Numbered from the stretch's first letter, positions 1 to 5,854 are shown. The stretch is 8,175 nt of DNA from an uncultured Massilia sp. (GCA_946886065.1 CAMPHU010000205.1:1-8175), one strand, 5' to 3'. Notes: a model not told the origin generated them from the letters alone. A program made the numbers and translations.

Positions 1-1895
1 GTGCGCAGCGACTTGCCGTAGGCGTGGCCGGATTCGAAGCCGGCCGCGATCAGCTCTTCCCAGATCGCCGGCAGCTGCTCCACGCGGGCGCCGAACAGGT
101 CGACCCGCTGGCCGCCGGTGATCTTGGTGTACAGGCCGTATTTCTTGGCCACCTGGCCCACGGCGATCAGGCCGTCGGCGGTGACTTCGCCGCCCGGCAT
201 GCGCGGCACCACCGAATAGGTGCCGTCCTTCTGGATGTTGCCGAGGAAGTAGTCGTTCGAATCCTGCAGGCTCGCGTGGCGGGGTTTCAGCACGAAGTCG
301 TTCCAGACCGAGGCCAGGATGTTGGCGACCGTGGGCTTGCAGATGTCGCAGCCCAGGCCCTTGCCGTGGCGCTCCAGCAGTGCGCCGAAGCTCCGGATGC
401 CTTCCACGCGCACCAGGTGGTAGAGCTCCTGGCGCGAATAGGGGAAGTGCTCGCACAGGTGGTTGTCGACGGCCACGCCCAGCTTCTTGAGCTCCGCGTT
501 CATCACCTGGGTCATCAGGGGCACGCAGCCGCCGCAGGCGGTGCCGGCGCACGTAGCACTCTTCAGCGCGCCGACTGTGGTGGCGCCGTCCGCCACCGCC
601 TGGCACAGCGCGCCTTTCGAGACGTCGTTGCAGGAGCAGATCTGGGCGCCGGCGGGCAGTTTATCCACGCCGATGGCCGGGCGCTCCGCGCCGCCGCCAT
701 CCGGCAGGATCAGGAATTCCGGCGCTTCGGGCAGCTCGATGCGGTTGAGCGCCGCCTGCAGCAGCGAGCCGTAGGCGGCGGCGTCGCCCACCAGCACCGC
801 GCCCAGCAGGTACTTGCCGCACTCGGAGGTGACGATTTTCCGGTAGACCTGCTTGCGCTCGTCCAGGAACTGGTAGCTGCGGCTGCCCGGCGTGGCGCCG
901 TGGGCGTCGCCGATGCTGGCCACGTCCACGCCCATCAGTTTCAGCTTGGTGCTCATGTCGGCGCCGGCGAAGGCCGCATCAAGGCCGAGGATGTGGCGCG
1001 CGCAAGTGCGCGCCATGTCGTAGCCCGGCGCCACCAGGCCGAACAGCTGGCCGTTCCACAGCGCGCATTCGCCGATCGCGTAGACGTGCGGGTCGGTGCT
1101 CAGGCAGCGGCTGTCGATCACGACGCCGCCGCGCGAGCCGATCGCCAGCCCGGCCTTGCGCGCCAGTTCGTCGCGCGGGCGGATGCCGGCCGAGAACACG
1201 ATCATGTCGGTGTCCAGGTGGCTGCCGTCGGCGAACTGCATGCGGTGGGTGCCCTCGTCACCGTCGATGATGGCGAGGGTATTCTTTTGGGTGTGCACGC
1301 CCACGCCCAGTTCCTCGATCCTGGCGCGCAGCACGCGCGCGCCAGGATCGTCGACCTGCACCGCCATCAGGCGCGGCGCGAACTCGACCACGTGCGCGGC
1401 CAGGCCCATGTCGCGCAGGGCCTTGGCGCATTCCAGGCCGAGCAGGCCGCCGCCCACCACCACGCCGGTGCGCGAACGCGCACCACATTCCTGCATCGCT
1501 TCCAGGTCTTCGATGGTGCGGTAGACGAAGCAGTCCTTGCGGTCCGCGCCCGGCACCGGCGGTACGAAGGGATAGGAACCGGTGGCCAGCACCAGCTTGT
1601 CGTAGCCGACCCGCTCGCCGCTTGCCAGGGTGACGCTACGCGCATCGCAATCGACCGACACGACCTTCGCGTTCAGGCGCAGGACCACATCCTCGCGCTC
1701 GAAAAAGCCCGGCTCGACCAGCGACAGCTCGTCCGCGCTTTTCCTCGAGAAGAATTCCGACAGGTGGACCCGGTCGTAGGCCGGGCGCGGTTCCTCGCCC
1801 AGCACGGTGACGCGCACGTCCGGACGTGCTTCCTGGGCCAGGGTTTCGACGAATTTGTGGCCCACCATTCCGTGGCCGATGACGACGATGTGCAT
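1..1895 (-). CDS. nirB: Assimilatory nitrite reductase, large (NAD(P)H, FAD, siroheme) subunit; partial, 3' end outside window
   Basis: This is the large subunit of cytoplasmic NAD(P)H-dependent nitrite reductase, which reduces nitrite to ammonium. The window holds 631 complete codons from the N-terminus. An FAD-binding Rossmann motif (VIGHGMVG, residues 5-12) is followed by the NAD(P)H-binding motif VVVGGGLLGLE (145-155) and a second flavin contact, YAIGEC (272-277). A BFD-like [2Fe-2S] domain has ligand candidates C420 and C422 (CSC) and C454 and C457 (CGGC); a further pair, C516 and C519, lies in GCDICKP. The ferredoxin-like half domain of nitrite/sulfite reductases begins near residue 557. 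The siroheme/[4Fe-4S] part must lie beyond base 1. The start is fixed by AGGGAG at 1902-1907, six bases ahead of ATG. It begins 24 bases after the transporter stop, so the two are very likely co-transcribed and share the NasT-controlled leader. The fold and context make the call firm; an assimilatory rather than respiratory role is inferred from nasTS. Confidence 0.96.
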   Translation of the reverse strand, partial: MHIVVIGHGMVGHKFVETLAQEARPDVRVTVLGEEPRPAYDRVHLSEFFSRKSADELSLVEPGFFEREDVVLRLNAKVVSVDCDARSVTLASGERVGYDKLVLATGSYPFVPPVPGADRKDCFVYRTIEDLEAMQECGARSRTGVVVGGGLLGLECAKALRDMGLAAHVVEFAPRLMAVQVDDPGARVLRARIEELGVGVHTQKNTLAIIDGDEGTHRMQFADGSHLDTDMIVFSAGIRPRDELARKAGLAIGSRGGVVIDSRCLSTDPHVYAIGECALWNGQLFGLVAPGYDMARTCARHILGLDAAFAGADMSTKLKLMGVDVASIGDAHGATPGSRSYQFLDERKQVYRKIVTSECGKYLLGAVLVGDAAAYGSLLQAALNRIELPEAPEFLILPDGGGAERPAIGVDKLPAGAQICSCNDVSKGALCQAVADGATTVGALKSATCAGTACGGCVPLMTQVMNAELKKLGVAVDNHLCEHFPYSRQELYHLVRVEGIRSFGALLERHGKGLGCDICKPTVANILASVWNDFVLKPRHASLQDSNDYFLGNIQKDGTYSVVPRMPGGEVTADGLIAVGQVAKKYGLYTKITGGQRVDLFGARVEQLPAIWEELIAAGFESGHAYGKSLR

Positions 1896-1901
1896 GTTCT
1901 A

Positions 1902-1907
1902 CTCCCT
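1902..1907 (-). promoter_or_regulatory. Ribosome binding site of nirB
   Basis: AGGGAG read on the minus strand, six bases before the ATG at 1895-1893. It lies inside the 24-base gap after the transporter stop codon and decides the nirB start. Confidence 0.75.
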
Positions 1908-1919
1908 ATTTGCTGCCAA

Positions 1920-3218
1920 CTAAGCTGCGGAGACGGCCGGTGCGCTGTCGGCGGCCGTCATGGTGAAACGCGCGGCGATCGCGCAAATGCTGGAAGCCAG
2001 GACCAGCACGCTCAGGATCATCAGGGTCTGGCGCACGTCACCCGTGCCCTTCATCAGGAAACCGGCGGCCACGGCGCCGACGTTGCCGCCCGCGCCGACG
2101 ATGCCGGCCACGCCGCCCAGGGCCTTGGGCGCCACGAAGGGCACCAGCGCGTAGGTGGCGCCGCAAGCCATGTGGGTGAACAGGCCGAAGATCAGCATCG
2201 CGATCACCGCGAAGCTGACGGCGTCGGCGTTGGCGAACCACAGCAGGCCCAGGCCTTCGCCGATCATCAGCACGAACAGCACGGTGATGCGGCTGTTCAG
2301 GGTGCCGGCGCGGGCGGCGCGGTCCGAGACCCAGCCGCCCAGGGCGCGGGCGAACAGGGCCAGCAGGCCGAAGCTGCCGGCGGCCAGGCCCGCCGCCCCC
2401 AGCGACAGGCCGTAGTGCTCGACGTAGTACACGGCGGCGATGTTGTGGATGAAGATCTCGATGCCGAAGCAGGCGCCGTAGGTGACGAACAGCAGCCAGG
2501 CGCGGTGATTCCTGCAGCCGGCCGCGAAACTGGCCCAGCCGCCCTTGCCCGAGCCTTCCGGCAGCGTGCCGGCCTTGCGCAGGTCGTCGTAGTTACCGTC
2601 CGGGCAGTCCTGGGTATGGCGCCAGTAGACGAAGGCCATCACGATCATCAGCACGCCCGGCACGACCAGCGCCACCCTCCAGCTCAGCGCTTCGCTCACG
2701 CCCAGCATGACGACGGCGCCCAGCAGCAGCGGCATCAGGGCCTGGGCCGCGCCGCCGCCCGCATTGCCCCAGCCTGCCGCGGCCGCGTTGGCGGTGCCGA
2801 CCACCCTGGAGCTGAACATCACCGAGGTGTGGTACTGGGTGATCACGAAACTGGCGCCGACCGCGCCGATCCCCAGGCGGAACAGCAGGAAGCTTTCGTA
2901 GCTCTGGGCCATGGCAACGCCCAGCACCGGGATAGAGCCGAGCAGCAGCAGGCCGGTATAGGTCTTGCGCGGGCCGAAGCGGTCGCACAGGGGGCCGACG
3001 AGCAGGCGCACGAAGATGGTGATCGCGACGGCGGCGATGTTGATGTTGGCGATCTGCTCCATCGACAGCCCGAATTCTCCTTTGATCACCGGCATCAGCG
3101 GCGCGCAGGCGAACCAGGCGAAGAAACACACGAAGAAGGCCACCCAGGTCAGGTGGAAGGCGCGCATCGGCGCGCCGCTGAACGAGAAGAGCTTGATGCT
3201 GTCCGCTTTGCTGGCCAT
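1920..3218 (-). CDS. narK: NarK/NasA-family nitrate/nitrite transporter (major facilitator superfamily)
   Basis: A 432-residue inner-membrane carrier of the nitrate/nitrite porter family, expected to form 12 helices and bring nitrate (perhaps nitrite) into the cytoplasm for assimilation. Both family signatures are present: GWGNAGGG (149-156, helix 5 region) and GAGGNVGA (375-382, helix 11 region). The two substrate-binding arginines of the family have clear equivalents, R71 in FVRLLVGPLCDR (helix 2) and R291 in LFARALGGWVSDR (helix 8). The MFS loop motif follows helix 2 (GPLCDRFGPRK, 75-85). A short soluble loop near 200-230 joins the two six-helix halves. The start follows AAGGGA at 3225-3230 by six bases. 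The gene sits downstream of a sigma-54 promoter, two ANTAR-type hairpins and a terminator, and directly upstream of nirB. It may be labelled nasA elsewhere. Antiporter versus proton-symporter mode cannot be read from sequence alone. Confidence 0.95.
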   Translation of the reverse strand: MASKADSIKLFSFSGAPMRAFHLTWVAFFVCFFAWFACAPLMPVIKGEFGLSMEQIANINIAAVAITIFVRLLVGPLCDRFGPRKTYTGLLLLGSIPVLGVAMAQSYESFLLFRLGIGAVGASFVITQYHTSVMFSSRVVGTANAAAAGWGNAGGGAAQALMPLLLGAVVMLGVSEALSWRVALVVPGVLMIVMAFVYWRHTQDCPDGNYDDLRKAGTLPEGSGKGGWASFAAGCRNHRAWLLFVTYGACFGIEIFIHNIAAVYYVEHYGLSLGAAGLAAGSFGLLALFARALGGWVSDRAARAGTLNSRITVLFVLMIGEGLGLLWFANADAVSFAVIAMLIFGLFTHMACGATYALVPFVAPKALGGVAGIVGAGGNVGAVAAGFLMKGTGDVRQTLMILSVLVLASSICAIAARFTMTAADSAPAVSAA

Positions 3219-3224
3219 GTTTTA

Positions 3225-3230
3225 TCCCTT
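3225..3230 (-). promoter_or_regulatory. Ribosome binding site of the nitrate transporter
   Basis: AAGGGA on the minus strand, six bases before the ATG. It lies immediately after the T-tract of the leader terminator, so the site is transcribed only if RNA polymerase reads through that terminator. Confidence 0.7.
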
Positions 3231-3232
3231 TG

Positions 3233-3287
3233 AAAAACAAAACGGCGTCCGCGCTGTCTGCCGGAGGCAGGAGCCGCGGACGCCGTT
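3233..3287 (-). terminator. Leader intrinsic terminator (attenuator) ahead of the transporter-nirB operon
   Basis: On the minus strand AACGGCGTCCGCG (3287-3275) and CGCGGACGCCGTT (3253-3241) form a perfect 13-bp G+C-rich stem. The 21-base apical part holds its own 5-bp hairpin, CTGCC (3270-3266) with GGCAG (3262-3258). The stem runs directly into TTTTGTTTTT (3242-3233). This is a strong Rho-independent terminator, but it stands inside the leader, 14 bases before the transporter start and after no gene of its own transcript. That is the arrangement of an attenuator relieved by an antiterminator, here presumably NasT. Confidence 0.9.
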
Positions 3288-3295
3288 GTCCAGGT

Positions 3296-3347
3296 GCCGG
3301 CCCCTCGTTAGGCCGGCGTTGAAATGAAGAGGATCGCCATTGATCCT
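3296..3347 (-). ncRNA. ANTAR (NasT) target: tandem hexaloop hairpins P1 and P2 in the nitrate operon leader
   Basis: Two stem-loops are read on the minus strand. P1: AGGATC (3347-3342), loop AATGGC (3341-3336), GATCCT (3335-3330), a perfect 6-bp stem. P2: GCCGGCC (3317-3311), closing T-G wobble (3310 with 3303), loop AACGAG (3309-3304), GGCCGGC (3302-3296). Both loops are six bases long with A at position 1 and G at position 4, the known recognition signature for ANTAR-domain antiterminators. The linker is 12 bases (3329-3318). An intrinsic terminator begins eight bases downstream, and an ANTAR protein (NasT) is encoded just upstream. The signature match is seen directly; NasT as the binder is inferred from context and from characterised NasS-NasT systems. 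Confidence 0.88.
3308..3340 (-). other. Possible ten-codon leader reading frame (weak)
   Basis: On the minus strand an ATG inside the P1 loop (3340-3338) opens a frame for MAILFISTPA that closes with TAA (3310-3308) at the P2 loop. AGGA in the 5' arm of P1 could serve as a Shine-Dalgarno, but only three bases separate it from ATG, which is short, and it would be masked when P1 is folded. The frame may be chance. It is listed because both ends coincide with the regulatory loops. Confidence 0.2.
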
Positions 3348-3359
3348 GCCAGGGATATT

Positions 3360-3375
3360 TGCAAGAGCCGTGCCA
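3360..3375 (-). promoter_or_regulatory. Sigma-54 (RpoN) -24/-12 promoter of the transporter-nirB operon
   Basis: The minus strand reads TGGCACGGCTCTTGCA: TGGCAC at 3375-3370 and TTGCA at 3364-3360, with the invariant GG and GC exactly 12 bases apart. This matches the TGGCAC-N5-TTGCW consensus at every position. Transcription should start near 3349-3350, only two or three bases before hairpin P1, so the promoter and leader agree with each other. Sigma-54 use implies an ATP-dependent enhancer-binding activator, most likely NtrC under nitrogen limitation; that identity is inferred. Confidence 0.88.
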
Positions 3376-3429
3376 GCCCGGCTCCAGGGGAAGAAGCGGC
3401 CGATTCCGCCTCGAACACGCTACATTGCA

Positions 3430-3455
3430 GTGCACCATTCCCCAGAATGATGCAC
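3430..3455 (-). repeat. 26-bp imperfect palindrome after nasS: possible enhancer (UAS) or 3' hairpin
   Basis: On the minus strand GTGCATCATTC and GAATGGTGCAC flank a TGGG spacer, giving 11-base arms with one mismatch (a G-U pair in RNA). Its centre is about 93 bases upstream of the predicted sigma-54 start, a usual position for an enhancer-binding protein site. The outer half-sites, TGCATCA and TGGTGCA, resemble NtrC half-sites (TGCACCA/TGGTGCA), but the gap between them is ten bases rather than the usual three, so NtrC is only a suggestion. It begins 12 bases after the nasS stop and could instead be an mRNA 3' hairpin, though no T-tract follows. Confidence 0.5.
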
Positions 3456-3467
3456 GCGCCTGCGTCT

Positions 3468-4601
3468 TTACAGCGCGGCGACGGGGAGGCGCCCGTCCCA
3501 GACCCTGCCGTCGATCAGGGTCGAGCTGCGCATCTCGCCCTGGGGCAGCGGCGTGCCGGTACGCTCCGCCGCTTCGCGGTACAAGCCGATACGGTTGACC
3601 TCGCGCGCCACCGCCAGATAGTCCGGATCGCTCTCGAGCAGCCCCCAGCGGCGGTGCTGGGTCATGAACCACATGCCGTCGGACAGCCAGGGGAAGGTCG
3701 CCTCCCCTTCCGCATAGAAGCGCAGTCCATTGTGCCCGCGCCACCGGCCCGTCTCGGCATGGCGTCCCGCCAGGCAGTACTGCAGCAGCTCGCGCCCGGC
3801 GCCGACATAGGCCGGGCTGGCCAGCACCTCGGCCGCCGCCTCGCGGTTGGCGCGCGCCGCGTCCAGCCAGCGCGCCGCTTCCAGGACAGCGGCGATCATG
3901 GCGCGGCAGGCGTTCGGGTGGGTGTCGGCGAAGCCGGCGCGCGTGCCCAGCACCTTGCCGGGGTGGTTCGGCCATACGCGCTCGCTGGACGCGGCCAGGA
4001 TCCCTGCTCCGTCGCGCAGCGCGCGCTGGCCCCAGGGCTCGCCGGCGCAAAAGCCGTCCATGTGGCCGGCCGCGAGGCTCGATGCCATCTGGCCGGGCGG
4101 CACCGTCACCATGCGGCAGTCGCGCAAGGGATCGATGCCGGCCGCAGCCAGCCAGTAATAGAGGAACATCGCGTGGTTCCCGGTCGGGAAAGTATGCGCC
4201 AGGGTGAGACGGCGGCGTTCTTCGTGCAGCAGCCGCGCCAGCAGCGCCGGCTCCTGCGCGAAGGCGGCGAGGCGGCGCGAGAGCGTGATGTTCTGGCCGT
4301 TCTGGTTCAGGTTCATCAGCACCGCCATCCGGTGCTGCCGGCTGCCGATGCCGGTGTGGACCCCGTACAGCAAGCCATACAGCACATGGGCCGCATCCAG
4401 CTCCCCGCCCAGCAGGCGCTCGCGCATGCCGGTCCAGGACAGCTCGCGGCTGAGTTCGAACTTCAGGCCGGCCTTCTCGTCCAGCCCGAGCACCGAGGCC
4501 ATCACCAGCGGCGCGCAGTCGGCCAGCGGCATGAAGCCGATCCTGAGCGTGTCGATCTCGGGCTTGTCCGATCCCGCGGCCCATGCGTGCTTGCTTTCCA
4601 T
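3468..4601 (-). CDS. nasS: NasS, cytoplasmic nitrate/nitrite sensor that controls NasT
   Basis: A 377-residue protein of the NrtA/CmpA periplasmic-binding-protein fold with no signal peptide or lipobox, so it should stay in the cytoplasm. That is the hallmark of NasS rather than of a nitrate ABC transporter's binding protein, and no ABC permease or ATPase genes lie nearby. Recognisable stretches are IGFMPLADCAPLV (21-33), SWTGMRERLLGGELDAAHVL (55-74), NGQNITLS (101-108), FPTGNHAMFLYYWLA (128-142), PPGQM (158-162), DGFCAGEPWG (172-181) and HPGKVLG (203-209), typical of nitrate/bicarbonate-binding members. In characterised systems NasS sequesters NasT until nitrate or nitrite binds. AGGAG (4606-4610) lies four bases before ATG. 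It follows nasT by 24 bases, forming a two-gene operon. Ligand preference between nitrate and nitrite cannot be decided here. Confidence 0.93.
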   Translation of the reverse strand: MESKHAWAAGSDKPEIDTLRIGFMPLADCAPLVMASVLGLDEKAGLKFELSRELSWTGMRERLLGGELDAAHVLYGLLYGVHTGIGSRQHRMAVLMNLNQNGQNITLSRRLAAFAQEPALLARLLHEERRRLTLAHTFPTGNHAMFLYYWLAAAGIDPLRDCRMVTVPPGQMASSLAAGHMDGFCAGEPWGQRALRDGAGILAASSERVWPNHPGKVLGTRAGFADTHPNACRAMIAAVLEAARWLDAARANREAAAEVLASPAYVGAGRELLQYCLAGRHAETGRWRGHNGLRFYAEGEATFPWLSDGMWFMTQHRRWGLLESDPDYLAVAREVNRIGLYREAAERTGTPLPQGEMRSSTLIDGRVWDGRLPVAAL

Positions 4602-4625
4602 TGTTCTCCTTCCGCCTGCGGGCGA

Positions 4626-5279
4626 TCAGCCCAGCAGGTCTTCCACGTCGAGGATGCGCTGCGCGACTTCCGCCAGCTTCATGTTCTTGTTCATGGCCAG
4701 GCTGCGCAGGCGCTGGTAGGCCTGATCCTCGCTCAGCCGGTAGCGCGTCATCAGGAGGCCCTTGGCGCGGTCGACCAGCTTGCGCTCTGCCAGCTTCTGG
4801 CGCGTGTCGGAGAGTTCGTCGAGCAGCTTCTGCTCGCGCCGGAAGCGCGCCAGCGCCACGTCCAGCACCGGCTTGACCCGCTCCGGCTGCAGCCCCGCCA
4901 CGATATAGGCCGAGACCCCGGCCGCCATGGCCGCGTCCATGCTGGCCGGTGCATCGTCCTCGGTGAACAGGACGATGGGACGGCGCTCGTCGCGGGTGGC
5001 GATCACGATGTGTTCGAGGATGTCGCGCGCATCGAGCTCGCTGTCGACGATGATCAGGTCCGGCTGCAGCTGGGCGATGCGCTCGGGCAGGAAGACGTCG
5101 GCCGGCAGCGAGGCGACCAGGTCGTAGCCGGATTCCAGCAGGCCGATGCGCAGCGCGGCGCTGCGCCGGGCCTGCTCGGCCTGCACCGCATCGGGGCCCG
5201 CGCAGGAGGCTGTCGCGGGAATCACGACGAGGATACGCAAGGTGGGTGAAGCACGGTCTGGCGATTTCATGCCAAGCAT
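4626..5279 (-). CDS. nasT: NasT, ANTAR-domain transcription antiterminator
   Basis: A 217-residue protein: N-terminal receiver-like domain (about 14-140), helical linker (140-158) and C-terminal ANTAR RNA-binding domain (about 158-213), which includes LAERKLVDRAKGLLMTRY (163-180). The role is to bind tandem hexaloop hairpins in the nitrate operon leader and prevent termination; matching hairpins lie at 3296-3347. The receiver looks degenerate. D79 in IIVDSELD is at the phosphorylation position, but the acidic pair expected after the first strand (RILVVIPA, 15-22) is absent and the usual lysine after strand 5 is missing (AYIVAGLQP, 124-132). An apparent insertion of around ten residues follows strand 1. 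This fits control by NasS binding rather than phosphorylation. Starts at 5279 and 5270 (fourth codon, ATGAAA) are both possible, neither with a clear ribosome binding site; the longer form is given. Confidence 0.93.
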   Translation of the reverse strand: MLGMKSPDRASPTLRILVVIPATASCAGPDAVQAEQARRSAALRIGLLESGYDLVASLPADVFLPERIAQLQPDLIIVDSELDARDILEHIVIATRDERRPIVLFTEDDAPASMDAAMAAGVSAYIVAGLQPERVKPVLDVALARFRREQKLLDELSDTRQKLAERKLVDRAKGLLMTRYRLSEDQAYQRLRSLAMNKNMKLAEVAQRILDVEDLLG

Positions 5280-5500
5280 TCATGCAAGATTCGCACCACC
5301 CCTGCTTTCACGCCGGGCGGCATGCCCCTCTTATTCATGGCGCGTTTGCCGAGACATTCGCGCAACACATATCTGCGGCCGAGCCGACGCGACAATTATT
5401 CATAAAATCTATCGATGGAATCACGAATCTAAAGTTTGCTTATGACGAAAACGGTTCTATACTGCAACGCAACATCGCAGTATTTACCGGAGATTCCACC
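5280..5500. other. Divergent promoter region between nasT and the small plus-strand genes
   Basis: This 221-base gap holds no supported gene. Its A+T content rises sharply at about 5390-5463 against a G+C-rich surround, as expected for promoters. A plus-strand sigma-70-like promoter is listed separately. For nasT, minus-strand sequences such as GAATAAT in the A+T-rich stretch could act as a -10 box, but I find no convincing -35 partner. A GGCATGCC palindrome lies at 5320-5327. No sigma-54 or FNR site was found here. Confidence 0.5.
5436..5463 (+). promoter_or_regulatory. Candidate sigma-70 promoter for the small-protein operon
   Basis: TTGCTT (5436-5441) and TATACT (5458-5463) are separated by 16 bases. 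The -10 box matches TATAAT at five of six positions; the -35 box shares only TTG with TTGACA. A start near 5470 would give a leader of about 30 bases before the ATG at 5501. Confidence 0.55.
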
Positions 5501-5608
5501 ATGACCGCTACCACCAACTTCATCGCCGCAGCCCTCGCCGCCATCCGCAGCTTCTCGCAGGAACTTTACGCCGCGCACGGCGGCTGGGCTCCTTCCGTGC
5601 GAGGCTGA
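5501..5608 (+). CDS. Small protein of unknown function, 35 residues
   Basis: I do not recognise this protein. The ATG follows GGAGA (5489-5493) by seven bases and a plausible promoter by about 40. The chain starts MTATTNFIAAALAAIRSF and ends HGGWAPSVRG. Residues 5-24 could form an amphipathic helix with an alanine-rich face; it is not hydrophobic enough for a confident membrane span. The tail carries glycines, one tryptophan and one proline. The same frame is open upstream to 5246, but that longer version would overlap nasT and the promoter, so the short start is preferred. A second small gene follows after two bases, suggesting translational coupling. It may be a membrane-associated regulatory peptide or accessory subunit; a type I toxin-like peptide cannot be excluded. 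The nearest larger gene, nasT, is divergent, so there is no operon link to nitrate use. Confidence 0.6.
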   Translation: MTATTNFIAAALAAIRSFSQELYAAHGGWAPSVRG

Positions 5609-5610
5609 GC

Positions 5611-5718
5611 ATGGACCTGTTCGAGTACGCACTGATTGCCCTGGCCGTGCTGGCCGTCGCCGGCCGCATCGCCATGTTCCTGCCGCGTCCGCCGAAAGGC
5701 CCGTACAAGGCGATCTAG
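5611..5718 (+). CDS. Small single-span membrane peptide of unknown function, 35 residues
   Basis: I do not recognise this protein. The ATG lies two bases after the stop of the preceding small gene, and its ribosome binding site GAGG (5601-5604, six bases away) sits inside that gene's last codons, which favours coupled translation. Residues 7-24 (ALIALAVLAVAGRIAMFL) form one likely transmembrane helix interrupted by a single arginine at 19. Two acidic residues (D2, E5) precede it, and a proline-rich cationic tail (PRPPKGPYKAI, 25-35) follows. The charge pattern suggests the C-terminus faces the cytoplasm. Size and shape recall small subunits of membrane complexes (KdpF- or CydX-like), but there is no sequence match to those and no such complex is nearby. 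A hairpin at 5761-5792 probably ends the transcript. Confidence 0.62.
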   Translation: MDLFEYALIALAVLAVAGRIAMFLPRPPKGPYKAI

Positions 5719-5760
5719 CTTCGCCCCGCACCATTGCGGTGCAGCATACGCATCCTCCCG

Positions 5761-5792
5761 ACGCCGGTCATACCTATGTGTGATCGGCGTTT
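5761..5792 (+). terminator. Probable terminator of the small-protein operon
   Basis: ACGCCGGTCATAC (5761-5773) pairs with GTGTGATCGGCGT (5778-5790) around a CTAT loop. The stem is 13 bp with two G-U wobbles. It is followed only by a short weak T-run (TTTGTCATT, 5790-5798), so termination may be partial. It lies about 40 bases after the second small gene and before the peptidase gene. Confidence 0.45.
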
Positions 5793-5848
5793 GTCATTAC
5801 GGCAAAAAAACCTGCCTGTATTGACGCCGTCGCCGGCGATGGCTGAGC

Positions 5849-5854
5849 TAGAAT
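5849..5854 (+). promoter_or_regulatory. Candidate -10 box for the S9 peptidase gene (weak)
   Basis: TAGAAT matches TATAAT at five of six positions and lies 42 bases before the ATG. The best -35 candidate, TTGACG at 5821-5826, is 22 bases away, which is too far for a standard sigma-70 promoter, so this is tentative. Confidence 0.3.

Noticed and set aside
24..3233. Very long open frame on the plus strand (over 1000 codons)
   Set aside because: It is antisense to nirB and the nitrate transporter, both of which have clear family motifs. Its His/Gln/Ala/Arg-rich translation has no recognisable domain, as expected of a mirror frame in G+C-rich DNA.
3324..5249. Long plus-strand frame opposite nasS and nasT
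   Set aside because: Antisense to two well-supported genes and to the sigma-54 promoter; composition is that of a shadow frame.
2593..5283. Long minus-strand frame of almost 900 codons
   Set aside because: It is the wrong frame of nasT, nasS and the transporter and crosses the intergenic regulatory region. The translation is low-complexity Arg/Ala/Gly/Pro without motifs.
5246..5500. Upstream extension of the first small gene to a 120-codon protein
   Set aside because: It would overlap the start of nasT and the candidate promoter. The ATG at 5501 has the good ribosome binding site.
5718..5745. Small inverted repeat after the second small gene (CCGCA with TGCGG, or GCACC with GGTGC)
   Set aside because: The stems are only 5 bp, mutually exclusive, and no T-tract follows; the hairpin at 5761-5792 is a better terminator candidate.
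5803..5809. Run of seven A (T-tract on the minus strand) as a minus-strand terminator
   Set aside because: No suitable G+C-rich hairpin lies immediately before it on the minus strand; the nearby TCGCCGGCGA palindrome is too distant, and no minus-strand gene ends here.
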